A stretch of 30,000 bases of DNA from Botryococcus braunii (Eukaryota; Chlorophyta; Trebouxiophyceae). The notes under the pieces are model-generated. The model was not told the DNA's origin. It worked only from the letters and a program-made list of their open reading frames with translations, and ran no database searches. The position numbers and the translations under genes were made by a program. The stretch spans positions 1 through 30,000 of the forward strand of contig KV908543.1 of the NCBI GenBank assembly GCA_002005505.1, in the 5' to 3' direction. Below are positions 20,191 through 30,000 of the stretch, one piece after another; the stretch's first letter is position 1, and every line of letters begins with the position of its first letter.

Positions 20191-20460
20191 GTAGTATCTT
20201 GCTTGTCTCAAGTTCGTGTGAGAATGACCTCACACAGGTGCGACCCGTCTGATTGCACCCCGCCAGCCAAGCTGGCCAGATTACGTAATGAGGTCATCGT
20301 ACCCCGCTCTCCGATCACGCGCTATCGGCTCGATGCCGATCGGATCCCTAACGGGCCCTTCGCACTCGGATCGTTACACCCTCCCCCACCTAGGCTCAAG
20401 CCGTCTCGGATTGAGGGGGATGCATCTCCCACACAGGAGGCACTACAGTCAAGCGTGTAA
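17419..20460 (+). CDS. Gag-pol ORF of copy A (RT, RNase H, truncated integrase)
   Basis: This 1,013-codon frame begins inside gag (17419 is the first in-frame start, not a natural one). It has a CCHC knuckle (C187, C190, H195, C200) and passes to the reverse transcriptase start (STSPYGAPILFVQKKDGG) within about 25 residues, so the aspartic protease (a DTG/DSG motif) is absent. The catalytic YLDD is at 343-346. RNase H starts with HTDAS (D492). The integrase has an H/C zinc region and D799, D860, E896 with 35 residues between the last two. After residue 924 the sequence reads antisense through the LTR of copy B, so about 90 residues are foreign and the integrase C-terminus and chromodomain are lost. 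It is not expected to be autonomous. Confidence 0.85.
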   Translation: MGAPKKVSFCSRKGQKDFAIFRTSLLAHFVEVEVENTVRPRLARLRQTKSVAAYHAMFRAIMVEAIKYPISGPEACAYFRAGLKPNILEVLTRDSLVRNELGNLDIVVHAAKEAESFLRMLPGAANEKETQELKALIKGKRLADGDAIPPPKRAAFGKPPGSNGSGAGPSGTQPNAYAARMKREGRCYKCGELGHTTKFCKQPDAHDKGKVKLLLEKKFIEPSTSPYGAPILFVQKKDGGLRMVIDYRALNKLTVKNKYPMPRIDDALDQLQGATLFTSLDLTSGYHQIRISDEDVPKTAFRTPDGLFHWRVLPFGLTNAPATFQTAMNTIFRPYLHKFVLVYLDDILIYSQTPEEHCQHLRQVLELLREHQLYANMKKCSFAKSEVAYLGHIVSSEGVKVDPRKTAAVYNWPKPTCLTELRSFLGLATYFRKFIRDFARLAMPLHGMTRKGVLWDWKSSCQQAFDAIKQALTQAPCLAFPDFSKPFEVHTDASLAGLGAVLYQEGRPIAFESRRLTPAEINYPTGEQELLAVVHALTVWRYYLEGGPEFRVVTDHKAITYLDTVAQLSRRQTRWAEFLSRFHFTWEHVAGASNVVADALSRTPVGYSPPNSLVNTVVVRSTRSYVSEGPPCLPNRSLRDVICAVTRAQGTPLAAEARGMGHESRPPSGGGEGMTWKDKFVRGYQEDLWFKEPSNVAPLVAHDGFLLHEGKIVVPHAFGLRSHLMEEMHDSPYAGHQGVNKTLKLVARHYWWPMMTQDVTQYVTHCHLCQKNKARHAKPSGLLHPLELPHKPWDTVTMDFITQLPRTRDGHDAILVVVDKLSKMVHLVATQTTATAEQTAKLFVDHIWKLHGVPRKVVSDRDPLFTSHFTRALCRMLGTKQAMSTAYHPQTDGQTERVNRVLEDMLRMYVSKSQTDWDEKLSCAVVSCLSQVRVRMTSHRCDPSDCTPPAKLARLRNEVIVPRSPITRYRLDADRIPNGPFALGSLHPPPPRLKPSRIEGDASPTQEALQSSV
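20191..20392 (-). repeat. Polypurine tract and truncated 3' LTR of copy B
   Basis: On the minus strand GGTGGGGGAGGG is followed directly by TGTAACGATCCGAG, with the LTR starting at 20378. A G-rich primer tract touching a TG start is the usual 3' boundary of a gypsy LTR. Only about 188 bp of LTR remain before the junction with copy A; no CA end or target duplication is present. Confidence 0.7.
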
Positions 20461-21000
20461 CACGGCCCGACCAGCCACCTTCGCAGGGAGCCCTACAGAC
20501 AAGAGTCCCATACCTCTTGCCCAGCCACCCGCCACCCTAGCCCCGGCAGACTAGTGGTATCGACAGTCCACACCCATGCTCATTTGGACTGCCCGCGGAG
20601 CACTCCCGGAAGTACAACCTCCGTCACCAGAAATCCATCTGGCTAATCAAGCTATTGGGGGCTTCACTGACCATCACCATAGCGCTTTAGAGTACATGGT
20701 TACTCTAGAGTCACAACCCACCATCAGCAGAGACTCTCAGACACCGAGTCCAGGACCCGGGGTGCACCATGCCCTTGAGACTATCTGAGGTGCTACTAAG
20801 TCCGCAGTGAACGGAATAGGGCCCTTCCACATGGCATAGCCAGGGACAGGGAGGAGCTATTGAGTAGGACGACATGTTGAACAACGCAACCACTGCGCCG
20901 CTAACGAGGGATGTCCCGTCGACTGGACATGTGGATCGAATGCCACGACCCCCGAAGTGACAACAGCCCGACTCAAGGCCATTTGTGTGTCTCCTGGGTC
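20393..21000 (-). other. Post-chromodomain non-coding region of copy B
   Basis: About 600 bp lie between the stop codon of the chromodomain ORF and the polypurine tract. No domain is recognised in any frame. The plus-strand open stretches here are antisense to it. Confidence 0.55.
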
Positions 21001-22809
21001 CTAGCCCGTCTTGACCCGTGCCCAATACTCCTTCAACGCCCCAGGGGCATTCCGCAAGTTCGCCTCTGATTCCCACGTGTCATGTTCAGGGGAGTATCCC
21101 ACCCACCGAACCAGGAACTCATACGAGCGGCGAGCCTTCCGGTGGTGAAGAATTTTCTCCACCTCGTACTCGTCCTCCCCCTCCAGCACCTCAGCAGGTG
21201 GTGGTGGTTGGACACTGCCATCCCGGCGATATCGTTCCAGCCGTGACACATGGAACACGTCATGTATCCTCCAGCGTGCCGGGAGGATCAACTCATAGGA
21301 GTTGCCTCCAACAGACTTGGCAATTTGGAACGGCCCGACCCACCGAGGCAACAGCTTCGGTGTGCCCTCTTTGAACCTTAGGTTCTTAGCCGACAACAGG
21401 ACCCAATCTCCTGGAGCGAACGTGACATCCTTACGCTTCGTGTTAGCGTAACGTGCCTGGCGTTCCGTCGCAATGCGATGTGTGCGCCGAGCTTCTGCCA
21501 CTAAACGCTGAATGCGTTGGACAAAGCTCGAGGCAGCCGGGACCCTGAACTCTGGCAGCACCGATACTGGTAGGTACGGGTGATGACCATAGTTCAACAT
21601 GAACGGCGTGAAGCCTGTGCTGGAGTGCTCTGCATTGTTGATAGCAAACTCAGCACACGACAGCTTCTCGTCCCAGTCAGTCTGTGACTTAGACACATAC
21701 ATGCGGAGCATGTCCTCAAGAACACGGTTCACACGCTCTGTCTGCCCATCCGTCTGAGGATGATACGCCGTGGACATGGCCTGCTTGGTCCCAAGCATCC
21801 GACACAAGGCTCGAGTGAAGTGGCTCGTGAACAGGGGATCCCTGTCAGACACCACTTTTCTAGGCACTCCGTGGAGCTTCCAGATATGATCCACAAACAG
21901 CTTCGCTGTCTGCTCAGCAGTCGCCGTGGTCTGCGTAGACACCAAGTGAACCATCTTCGACAGCTTGTCCACCACAACCAGTATGGCATCATGCCCATCC
22001 CTGGTGCGAGGCAACTGGGTGATGAAGTCCATGGTCACCGTGTCCCACGGTTTATGCGGAAGCTCAAGGGGATGCAACAGCCCCGAAGGCTTTGCATGCC
22101 TTGCCTTGTTCTTCTGGCAGAGGTGACAGTGAGTCACGTACTGCGTCACATCCTGTGTCATCGTCGGCCACCAATAATGGCGGGCAACCAGCTTCAGGGT
22201 TTTGTTCACACCTTGGTGTCCAGCATACGGGCTATCATGCATTTCTTCCATAAGGTGGGATCTAAGCCCAAATGCATGCGGCACAACAATCTTTCCTTCG
22301 TGTAACAGGAAGCCGTCGTGTGCGACCAGAGGCGCCACATTGCTAGGTTCCTTGAACCAAAGGTCTTCCTGATAACCACGCACAAACTTGTCCTTCCACG
22401 TCATGCCCTCTCCCCCACCTGAAGGAGGCCTAGACTCGTGTCCCATACCACGAGCCTCTGCAGCCAAGGGAGTACCCTGTGCCCGGGTAACGGCGCAAAT
22501 GACATCCCGAAGGGAGCGATTTGGAAGACAAGGGGGACCCTCCGAAACGTATGAACGAGTGGAACGAACCACCACAGTGTTCACCAATGAGTTTGGAGGT
22601 GAATATCCCACCGGCGTGCGGCTCAGCGCATCGGCAACCACATTTGAGGCACCCGCCATATGTTCCCATGTGAAATGGAACCGGGAGAGAAACTCTGCCC
22701 AACGTGTCTGGCGGCGGCTCAACTGTGCCACAGTATCAAGGTAGGTAATAGCCTTGTGGTCAGTGACCACGCGGAACACCGTTACAGCGCCACACCGTAA
22801 CAGCGCCAC
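21001..22809 (-). CDS. Integrase and chromodomain ORF of copy B
   Basis: This 602-codon frame starts within RNase H (VVTDHKAITYLD) and holds the whole integrase: zinc region (HDSPYAGHQGVNKT, then CHLCQKNK), core (MDFITQL, VSDRDPLFTS, GQTERVN), and the GPF/Y-like segment (WVGPFQI). It ends with a chromodomain at about 543-598 (YEVEKILHHR, FLVRWVGYSPEHDTWE) that keeps the aromatic residues used to bind methylated histone tails in chromoviruses. The chromodomain directs integration to heterochromatin in characterised relatives. This is the best-preserved retroelement segment here. The start codon is only nominal because the natural product is a polyprotein. Confidence 0.85.
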   Translation of the reverse strand: MALLRCGAVTVFRVVTDHKAITYLDTVAQLSRRQTRWAEFLSRFHFTWEHMAGASNVVADALSRTPVGYSPPNSLVNTVVVRSTRSYVSEGPPCLPNRSLRDVICAVTRAQGTPLAAEARGMGHESRPPSGGGEGMTWKDKFVRGYQEDLWFKEPSNVAPLVAHDGFLLHEGKIVVPHAFGLRSHLMEEMHDSPYAGHQGVNKTLKLVARHYWWPTMTQDVTQYVTHCHLCQKNKARHAKPSGLLHPLELPHKPWDTVTMDFITQLPRTRDGHDAILVVVDKLSKMVHLVSTQTTATAEQTAKLFVDHIWKLHGVPRKVVSDRDPLFTSHFTRALCRMLGTKQAMSTAYHPQTDGQTERVNRVLEDMLRMYVSKSQTDWDEKLSCAEFAINNAEHSSTGFTPFMLNYGHHPYLPVSVLPEFRVPAASSFVQRIQRLVAEARRTHRIATERQARYANTKRKDVTFAPGDWVLLSAKNLRFKEGTPKLLPRWVGPFQIAKSVGGNSYELILPARWRIHDVFHVSRLERYRRDGSVQPPPPAEVLEGEDEYEVEKILHHRKARRSYEFLVRWVGYSPEHDTWESEANLRNAPGALKEYWARVKTG

Positions 22810-23582
22810 ACCGTTAAGGCGTGAACCACTGCTAGCAGCTCTTGCTCCCCAGTAGGATAATTGATTTCTGCCGGTGTGAGGCGACGACTCTCAAAGGCAA
22901 TGGGGCGGCCCTCTTGATAGAAGACGGCCCCTAGACCTGCCAAGGAGGCATCCGTGTGCACCTCAAACGGCTTAGTGAAATCCGGGAAAGCTAAGCACGG
23001 AGCTTGAGTCAAAGCCTGCTTAATAGCATCAAAGGCTTGCTGACACGAGCTCTTCCAGTCCCAAAGGACACCCTTGCGAGTCATGCCATGCAGGGGCATG
23101 GCCAGCCTTGCAAAGTCCTTAATGAACTTACGGAAGTATGTTGCCAATCCAAGAAAGGATCGCAACTCCGGTAAGCACGTGGGCTTAGGCCAATTGTAGA
23201 CTGCAGCAGTCTTGCGTGGATCAACCTTCACGCCCTCAGAAGAGACAATATGGCCCAAGTAAGCCACTTCAGACTTAGCGAAGGAGCACTTCTTCATGTT
23301 TGCATAGAGCTGATGCTCTCGAAGAAGCTCCAACACTTGCCGCAAATGCTGGCAATGCTCCTCTGGTGTCTTACTGTAGATGAGGATGTCATCTAAGTAC
23401 ACCAGGACAAACTTATGCAGATACGGCCGGAATATTGTATTCATTGCCGTCTGAAAAGTTGCCGGCGCGTTCGTCAATCCGAACGGCAAGACACGCCAGT
23501 GAAACAATCCGTCGGGTGTACGAAAGGCAGTCTTAGGTACATCCTCGTCGGATATCCGGATCTGATGGTACCCTGATGTCAA
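22782..23582 (-). pseudogene. RT and RNase H part of copy B
   Basis: This is open from the (TG)n junction through the RT palm (LVYLDDILIYS), thumb, connection and the first half of RNase H (HTDASLAGLGAVFYQ). The open frame continues upstream into His-Thr repeats encoded by the microsatellite, which are not part of the protein. It ends at about 22782, where two imperfect copies of a 16-bp unit (GTGTGGCGCTGTTACG) replace about 25 bp present in copy A and shift the frame. The RNase H domain is therefore split between this frame and the next. Confidence 0.8.
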
Positions 23583-23583
23583 T

Positions 23584-23638
<55 letters not shown>

Positions 23639-23651
23639 TGTGTGTGTGTGA

Positions 23652-23698
<47 letters not shown>

Positions 23699-23870
23699 TT
23701 TGCACGCGCGTGCATGTGCGTGTGTGTATGCGTGTGCGTGTGCATGCATTTGCGTATGGGGGATTCAGTGGGAAAACGAAATTATCCCACATCGCTCCCA
23801 TGTCGATCCCCTTGTCCCATATTGATCCCACCGCAATCCCACATTGTTCCCAAAACCATCCCAGACCAAG
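23583..23870. repeat. (TG)n tract and 11-bp periodic TCCC repeat
   Basis: Interrupted (TG)n occupies 23583-23745. Beyond it TCCC recurs at 23785, 23796, 23807, 23815, 23826, 23837, 23848 and 23859, that is, every 11 bp with a single 8-bp step. The bases between the TCCC boxes vary. Confidence 0.85.
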
Positions 23871-23999
23871 AAAGTACCATTACAAGGATGAAAGTCACAT
23901 CATGACAGTTAGCCAAGATTAACAGTCATCTGGACATCATGCAAAATGCATGTCCAAACCCTTTCCCATCCCTGTGTCTGCAAAGGCCACTACATCTAG

Positions 24000-24319
<320 letters not shown>

Positions 24320-26110
24320 TAGGCCAAGGGCAAGGGGATGTCAAAGACAGATAGTAAACCAGAATTTTCCCCGACAGCAACGCTTTGGTACCGATGAAGG
24401 TACCAGTATGACCCGTAGTCATACTAAAAGAACAATGAAGTAGCCGGCTACTCTGTACCTGCCTTGCAATTAGGTAATCTAGTGGAAAACTGAATCGAAA
24501 AGCCATGAAGCCAGGTGCACCTGAATGGCGTGAGTGTTGCCGCCCCTGCATGGTAGAAAGCAGCAGTTCCTTGTGCGGCAGCTATGGCCACGGCTTTTAC
24601 GCTCATTGTGCAGGCAGGTCTGGCCTCTCTGCTCTGCACCTGAGTGGCCCCGCCTGGATAATCCCCAAACTGTTGCATGAGATAGTTTTTCAGAGTTAGC
24701 CCTGCAAGGGGGTCCCTCACCCAGCATAGTTTCTTTTCTAGTGCACAAAGACAAACTAACAGGTAGTTCACTGGTATAAATTATAAACAGAAACAAGTCT
24801 TGAAATCTTCTTTGTTGCTTCTAGCTGGCCAGACATGAAATCCAAAACAGACTGACGAAACCCAAAGTGACCTACCTGAACGCACCCTTTAGCAGCTCAT
24901 TGAATTCAACACAACTCATATAAATCATAATCCTTGAGATTGTTTCCCAAAATAACAACCGCGAAGCATCTTATCCAAACACAACACACAGACAACGCGC
25001 GGACACTGTGCAAACTAGAACTCAGGTAGTCACCGCTGAGCTGCTCCCAATCTCCAGCTTCAGATTCTGGAAGATGGTAGAAAATAAAGGATACAGTGCA
25101 TAGCTGCTTATTTTCAGCCTCCCGAAGACATCGAAACGCACATAAACAAGTCCGGGACTAGTCGGGGCAGCTGCACTACAAAACTGCCGTTCCCGTGACT
25201 CTGTCATGTTACGTGACACACGGGACGTCTAAGACGGTATTGGTTCAACACTGTTCTGTGAGTTGGACCAATACATAGACCAACATTCCCAAGATAGAAT
25301 TTTTGTTTGTGGAGCATTTTTGTTTCATGTCTGTCATTAAACAGCAACCAACGGCTACACCGCCTGCACGTCGATTTTTTTGCTCCGAAGTAACTTCTGT
25401 TTCTCCAATCTTGTTGTATTAGCTACTCCATGCTTTTGAAACTTTTTTAGACTGCTTTTACGAAGACTCTCAAGGCTGTTTTGGCACGGCAAGAAACGGC
25501 TAAGCAGGGATGAGGCAAGGCTTGCAGAGGTTGGGACTCGTTGAGGCCTCTGGGCTGGCCAAATGTAAGGTTAGGACAGAAAATGTGCCTTTCTATTGTG
25601 CCTACTCCAATGACCTATTCAAATTAAATTGCTTCATTGAGTTGGGGTCCTTGCAGAGCTATGCTGCAGGATCAGTGTCAGGGTGCTGCACCCTGACCCT
25701 GAGGCATTTTTGCCTGTGCCTTACATGCCTATCAGTATGTGGGGGCTAAACTCATAAGTCAACTCAGTTTACACATTGTGTGCTTGTTCACCATGTGTGT
25801 TAGCTTCCTTTTTTAAAGAAGAATAGCAATGGGTAGGGGGATTCTTTGTACTGTCGGTTCTCAAGTCCAGTACAAGAGAAAGGCTTTGGGGGAGGGGGCA
25901 TACTGTATCACTACAGCTTGAGGACAACAGGTTCATTCACCTGCATTCAGTTGCACACAAGCACGCACTTAATTCCGAGTATTTGACATGCAGGCCAAAT
26001 CACTGTGTACAAAGGCAGAGAAAAAAAGCTGCGATGGATCCACATTGTCTGTCACTACGCACTGCAGAGATGAGGAACTCGGCAAACTTGAACAGAATCT
26101 ACCAGTCTGC
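24320..26110. other. Low-feature stretch with unrecognised open frames
   Basis: On the minus strand a 61-codon ATG frame lies at 25207-25022 (VRFDVFGRLKISSYALYPLF), and open frames at 24796-24448 include short blocks bounded by AG and GT (for example CCTTGCAG to CTCAG|GTGCAG). They could be exons of an unknown gene, but I cannot join them reliably and recognise no domain. A perfect hairpin GTCAGGGTGC-T-GCACCCTGAC lies at 25678-25698. Nothing else is evident. Confidence 0.3.
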
Positions 26111-26254
26111 AAACGCCTAATGGGTCTCTGACGGCAAACTTTCTGATGACAAAGTCGTAAGCAGCGACAAGAAGTTGACTATGATGATCTCCTTGCCATA
26201 GAGGTAATTGATATCTGTAACATCCATGGAAGCCTCATATTTTCCACACGTGCA

Positions 26255-26320
<66 letters not shown>

Positions 26321-26501
26321 TGTGGGGGGGGGGGTGCGTGCGTGCGCGCGATTGCATGTCTGTTTGTCACAGTTTGCCCCCCTTTGCCATCTGCTGTCTC
26401 CCTTATCCTCTCTCCCTTTCCCCCTTGTCACTCTCTCCCTGTTGCCCCCTTCTACCTCCCTCTCCCTCTCAGGACCCTTACCTTACTGCCCCCCCCCTTA
26501 A

Positions 26502-26588
<87 letters not shown>

Positions 26589-26642
26589 TCTCTCTCTCTC
26601 CCTCTCCCTCTCCCTCTCCCCCCCCCCCCTCTCTCTGACCGC

Positions 26643-26710
<68 letters not shown>
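26255..26710. repeat. (GT)n, (TC)n, (GT)n microsatellite cluster
   Basis: (GT)n occupies 26255-26322 with a G-rich end, a pyrimidine-rich section follows, then (TC)n at 26504-26637 and (GT)n at 26645-26710. The unit next to it (26711-26790) is the inverted partner of 24000-24103. Confidence 0.9.
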
Positions 26711-26712
<2 letters not shown>

Positions 26713-27039
26713 CAGCAGATCTTGGAGATGATGGCTCAGACAATTTGCCATGGCAGAGGAGGGTTCTGGGAGGGAGGAGTACATATCTGATGTTTAGTGA
26801 ACTTTGGAAACAGTGGGTGCAGCTTCTTGATGCATGGAGGGGTTGAGTGAGGGTCTTGGAGCAATATTTTGTCTCCAGCAAAGCCCTGGGTGTGGGAGCG
26901 GGATGGGCGTCAATAACTTGGCATTCTTAGGTCGACATGCATGGCCGAAGCACAATGTTAGAGGTCTTCTGGTGATTTTGCATACGTTTTCCCATTGCTA
27001 TTTCCCACGTTTTTATCCCACGGTTTCCCTCTGCCATTT

Positions 27040-27080
27040 TTTTTGGGGGGGGGGGGTAAAGCGGATGGGCGGAAGAGAGA

Positions 27081-27115
<35 letters not shown>

Positions 27116-27131
27116 CACACACACACACACA

Positions 27132-27175
<44 letters not shown>
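27040..27175. repeat. G-run, (CA)n and (GA)n microsatellite
   Basis: A G11-12 run at about 27045-27056 is followed by (CA)n at 27080-27135 with one interruption and (GA)n to about 27175. The same G-run, (CA)n and (GA)n elements appear next to each other elsewhere in the window. Confidence 0.85.
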
Positions 27176-27177
<2 letters not shown>

Positions 27178-27243
27178 GAGAGGGAGCACTACATGGGTGT
27201 GGTTGACCTGTGGCGAGTTTAATTGTCATGGAGTACCAAGGGG

Positions 27244-27351
27244 GGGGGGTCCCTAGCCGTCTGTGTCTAAAATAGTGCCAGAAAGCTAGTAGAGGCTCCC
27301 CTCCACTGGCTTTCTGGCACTATTCTAGACACAGACGGCTAGGGACCCCCC
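27244..27351. repeat. 52-bp stem hairpin with 4-nt loop
   Basis: Bases 27244-27295 pair with 27300-27351 around the loop CTCC. Only three pairs are not Watson-Crick: A27270/C27325, T27287/G27308 and A27291/C27304. Read as minus-strand RNA, the two A/C positions become G-U wobbles. A stem of this length is compatible with a small foldback transposable element or a small-RNA precursor; no flanking target duplication is visible. Confidence 0.85.
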
Positions 27352-27398
27352 TCCCCCCATGGTACACCATGACAACAAAACTTGCTACAGGTCAACCA

Positions 27399-27870
<472 letters not shown>

Positions 27871-30000
27871 ATTTAAGCTTCAACGCCTGGCCTGCTTTCG
27901 TCACTTGCATTATTCATGTCCCTCTCTTGCCTCCCACGCTTGCTTCTTGTAGCACTTATGAAATTGCTCTTACTTCATGCAGGCAGGAGTGATTTTATTA
28001 TTTGTACTGTCATAGGAATCCTTTACGCTTTCACTACATGGCCTTCACGTATTTTAAAGTTAGACCATGTTGACTTGCTTCTTGTTGCACGCCCTCCCCC
28101 CCCCCCCCCCTTACCCCAGAAAACCTGTTTCCCTATCATTGCTCATTATCATTTGGGGCCCAGCAGGGAAGGCAGCAAGCGGGATGCGTTGATGCCTTTT
28201 GCAGCAATGACTGCATGGCCTATAGATTACCAGTCAAGACTAATTATGACTGCAGCAAAGATGTAGCAGTTCAGCAATGGCTTGAAATATCGATAGGCCA
28301 TTACATAGTGTGCGACGTCTTACTTCACCAAAGCATCAGCTGGTCATTGGAATTGCAGATGTCGAATTGGACAGACCCTTTCAACCAACCCTGGATCAAG
28401 AAGGTGGGCGTCATGGACGCGTCTCAGCATTTGCATGATGGGTGTACATCGTGGTATCTCAGTACGACTAGGTTGGACAATCATTCACAATATAGTCTGA
28501 AGCTATGGCAAGCATTATGTACTTGGCCACCTGGGTTTGCCGTGTCTGCAGACTTGTGGTACAAATTTGGGAGGGGCAGACATATTTGTGCAGTGCTCAC
28601 TGGTGCAGACATGTACAGTTGATGACAACATGTACACTTGCACCATATATTGAGCTGTGCAGCACTTGTATGACACATGATGTTTAGCATTGCTCAGGCA
28701 GATGTTTCAGAACATGTACGTATGCTGCCTGTAGGACATCGCCATATTGCATGTGCTATAGCTTTTTAAAGAATGTTTTTACCACATGTATTCAAAATAT
28801 GTCGAAATGGACATTCGGAAGGTCGCAACTTCGAGGAATTCCACGGGCATTGTCTGCGAACAGCGCAAGGTACAGGCGTGCCACGCGATTCAGGACATGT
28901 ATTACCTTGTACTTGAAGCTTGTAAACCAAATTTATTCTTTATGGGGGTCCCGAGTGCTGCCTGAATGTTGTCGAGTATCGCGGGTCGACCAGATGCCGG
29001 TGCCCGTAACTGCGGATGCATGATGTAACAATAAAGAATACCCCTTGGCCACGATAGTTTATCTATATGCACGCTTCATGTAACGCGAGAATTCTTGATT
29101 ACACACCTGCTGTGCATATGCGAGCAAAGTTTGTTTCGTACGTGAATATCTGAATAACGTCCAATACCGTCTAAAAAGTGCTGAAAACCACTGCTCTTGA
29201 CTCCAGCGTCTACAGCTTGTCCGACAAATTTGGGCTTTTTCCTGAAGGTATTCGACGGAATCACACGCGAATCCGACAAAATTTTGTTCACGAACCGGAG
29301 AATCGGGTCCGAATTGCAGGGAATTTCGCCATCTTTTCGTAAGAAAGAGTCGACGAACATTAGGCGCTCGGGAGTCGCGCGGAATTTTTTTCCGACTCGA
29401 ATCGACTCGATCCGGCGCGTTTCGACTCGATTCAGCACCCGGATTTCCCGTAGTGATTGCGGAAAGGTTGGATCATCCTGGGGCCAACCCTCGTTCCAAG
29501 TTAAAAATTAAAGATTATTAAATTCATATAACTAAATTGCATAAATGTTTCGCCATCAATGAGGGATTCACGGGTATACCTACGTAGCTTTCCGATTTGC
29601 TCAGTATACTCTTCAAACGTTAACGTCATGAATGATGCAATCGTTCTTTACTCTTTTCTTGGAACCCCTTCGTGTATCCTCACATCAGCTTTATGGTATG
29701 TATACTGCAATCAAGGCAATAGACATTGCGAATCTGGACCAGAATCTTGATACTGCTGCCGGAGTTCTGAATCGAATGGATGATCTCCTGTTTTCCGTGA
29801 ACAGAAGTACAGCTCCGGACAGAGCTATGGCAGGATCCCACGCGTCCCCAGCAGGGACTCCTACCCGTAAGGCGGTTTTCATTGATTATAGAGACCCCTG
29901 ACTACTCCTGATGTTTCTATGGGACGTAAGCGTTAGACAACCTGCCCATAATTAGTTATTGTCATTGAGAATAAGTCAACGAAAATCGTTTGTCGAAATT
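27871..30000. other. Region without recognised genes
   Basis: An unassigned 135-codon frame (28215-28622, plus) has mixed composition (VAVQQWLEISIGHYIVCDVL) but no domain I know. A poly(A)-signal-like AATAAA lies at about 29030. At 29385-29430 the motif TCGACTCG recurs in slightly varied form. A frame at 29701-29901 (IANLDQNLDTAAGVLNRMDD) has a coiled-coil look like some gag N-termini, but is too short to assign. C-run at 28088-28110. Confidence 0.3.

Larger units (their letters stand above)
20191..23582 (-). mobile_element. Ty3/gypsy chromovirus copy B, 5'-truncated
   Basis: On the minus strand this copy runs from the RT segment LTSGYHQIRI (23582) through RNase H, integrase and chromodomain to a stop at 21001. 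A 3' leader, a polypurine tract and about 188 bp of the 3' LTR follow, ending at about 20191 against copy A. Everything upstream of the RT palm is replaced by a (TG)n tract. The two copies stand tail to tail, both broken at the junction. Confidence 0.9.

Noticed and set aside
19098..22744. Paired frames of 118 and 181 codons antisense to the integrase and RNase H
   Set aside because: They are shadows of the well-supported retroelement frames, repeated because copies A and B are inverted duplicates.

Overview
The window is eukaryotic nuclear DNA. Coding sequence is split by GT-AG introns, there are long (CA)n, (GA)n and (GC)n microsatellites, a chromodomain Ty3/gypsy retrotransposon, and no bacterial-type gene packing. 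A green-lineage organism with a repeat-rich genome (for example a streptophyte alga) fits best. That placement rests on general impression, not on any marker gene, so treat it as weak.

Positions 1-16526 are built from one kind of DNA element. From 2128 to 16526 I read a single 14.4 kb mobile element. It has diverged terminal inverted repeats of about 0.7 kb (2128-2918 and 15818-16526) that start GGCAATAGGTCC and end GGACCTATTGCC. On the minus strand it carries a split gene, 9918 to 2964. I could assemble this as 11 exons whose reading phases agree at all 10 junctions, giving about 1,182 residues. The protein has an N-terminal cysteine cluster, an RNase H-like DDE-type transposase core, an acidic linker, duplicated exons and a C-terminal zinc knuckle. 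The right half (about 10460-13870, plus strand) is a decayed, inverted copy of the 5' and 3' parts of the same gene that lacks exons 3-7. The two copies diverge from a central palindrome (10037-10414) with CCAAT boxes and CCGGTTACATT repeats, which looks like a shared bidirectional promoter.

To the left, positions 1-2122 are an almost perfect inverted copy of 2127-4249. This gives a palindrome of at least 4.2 kb whose centre is exactly the element terminus. The two arms differ visibly by one C in a C6/C7 run, which breaks the last exon in the left arm. The palindrome is either a head-to-head pair of elements or an assembly foldback.

Positions 16527-23582 hold a tRNA-like inverted repeat and two damaged, oppositely oriented copies of one chromovirus. 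Copy A (plus) has a frameshifted gag, no protease and a truncated integrase. Copy B (minus) has reverse transcriptase to chromodomain, the polypurine tract and the start of the 3' LTR, and is cut at a (TG)n tract. Positions 23583-30000 are mostly microsatellites, a pyrimidine tract, inverted repeats and one long hairpin. I recognise no gene there with confidence.
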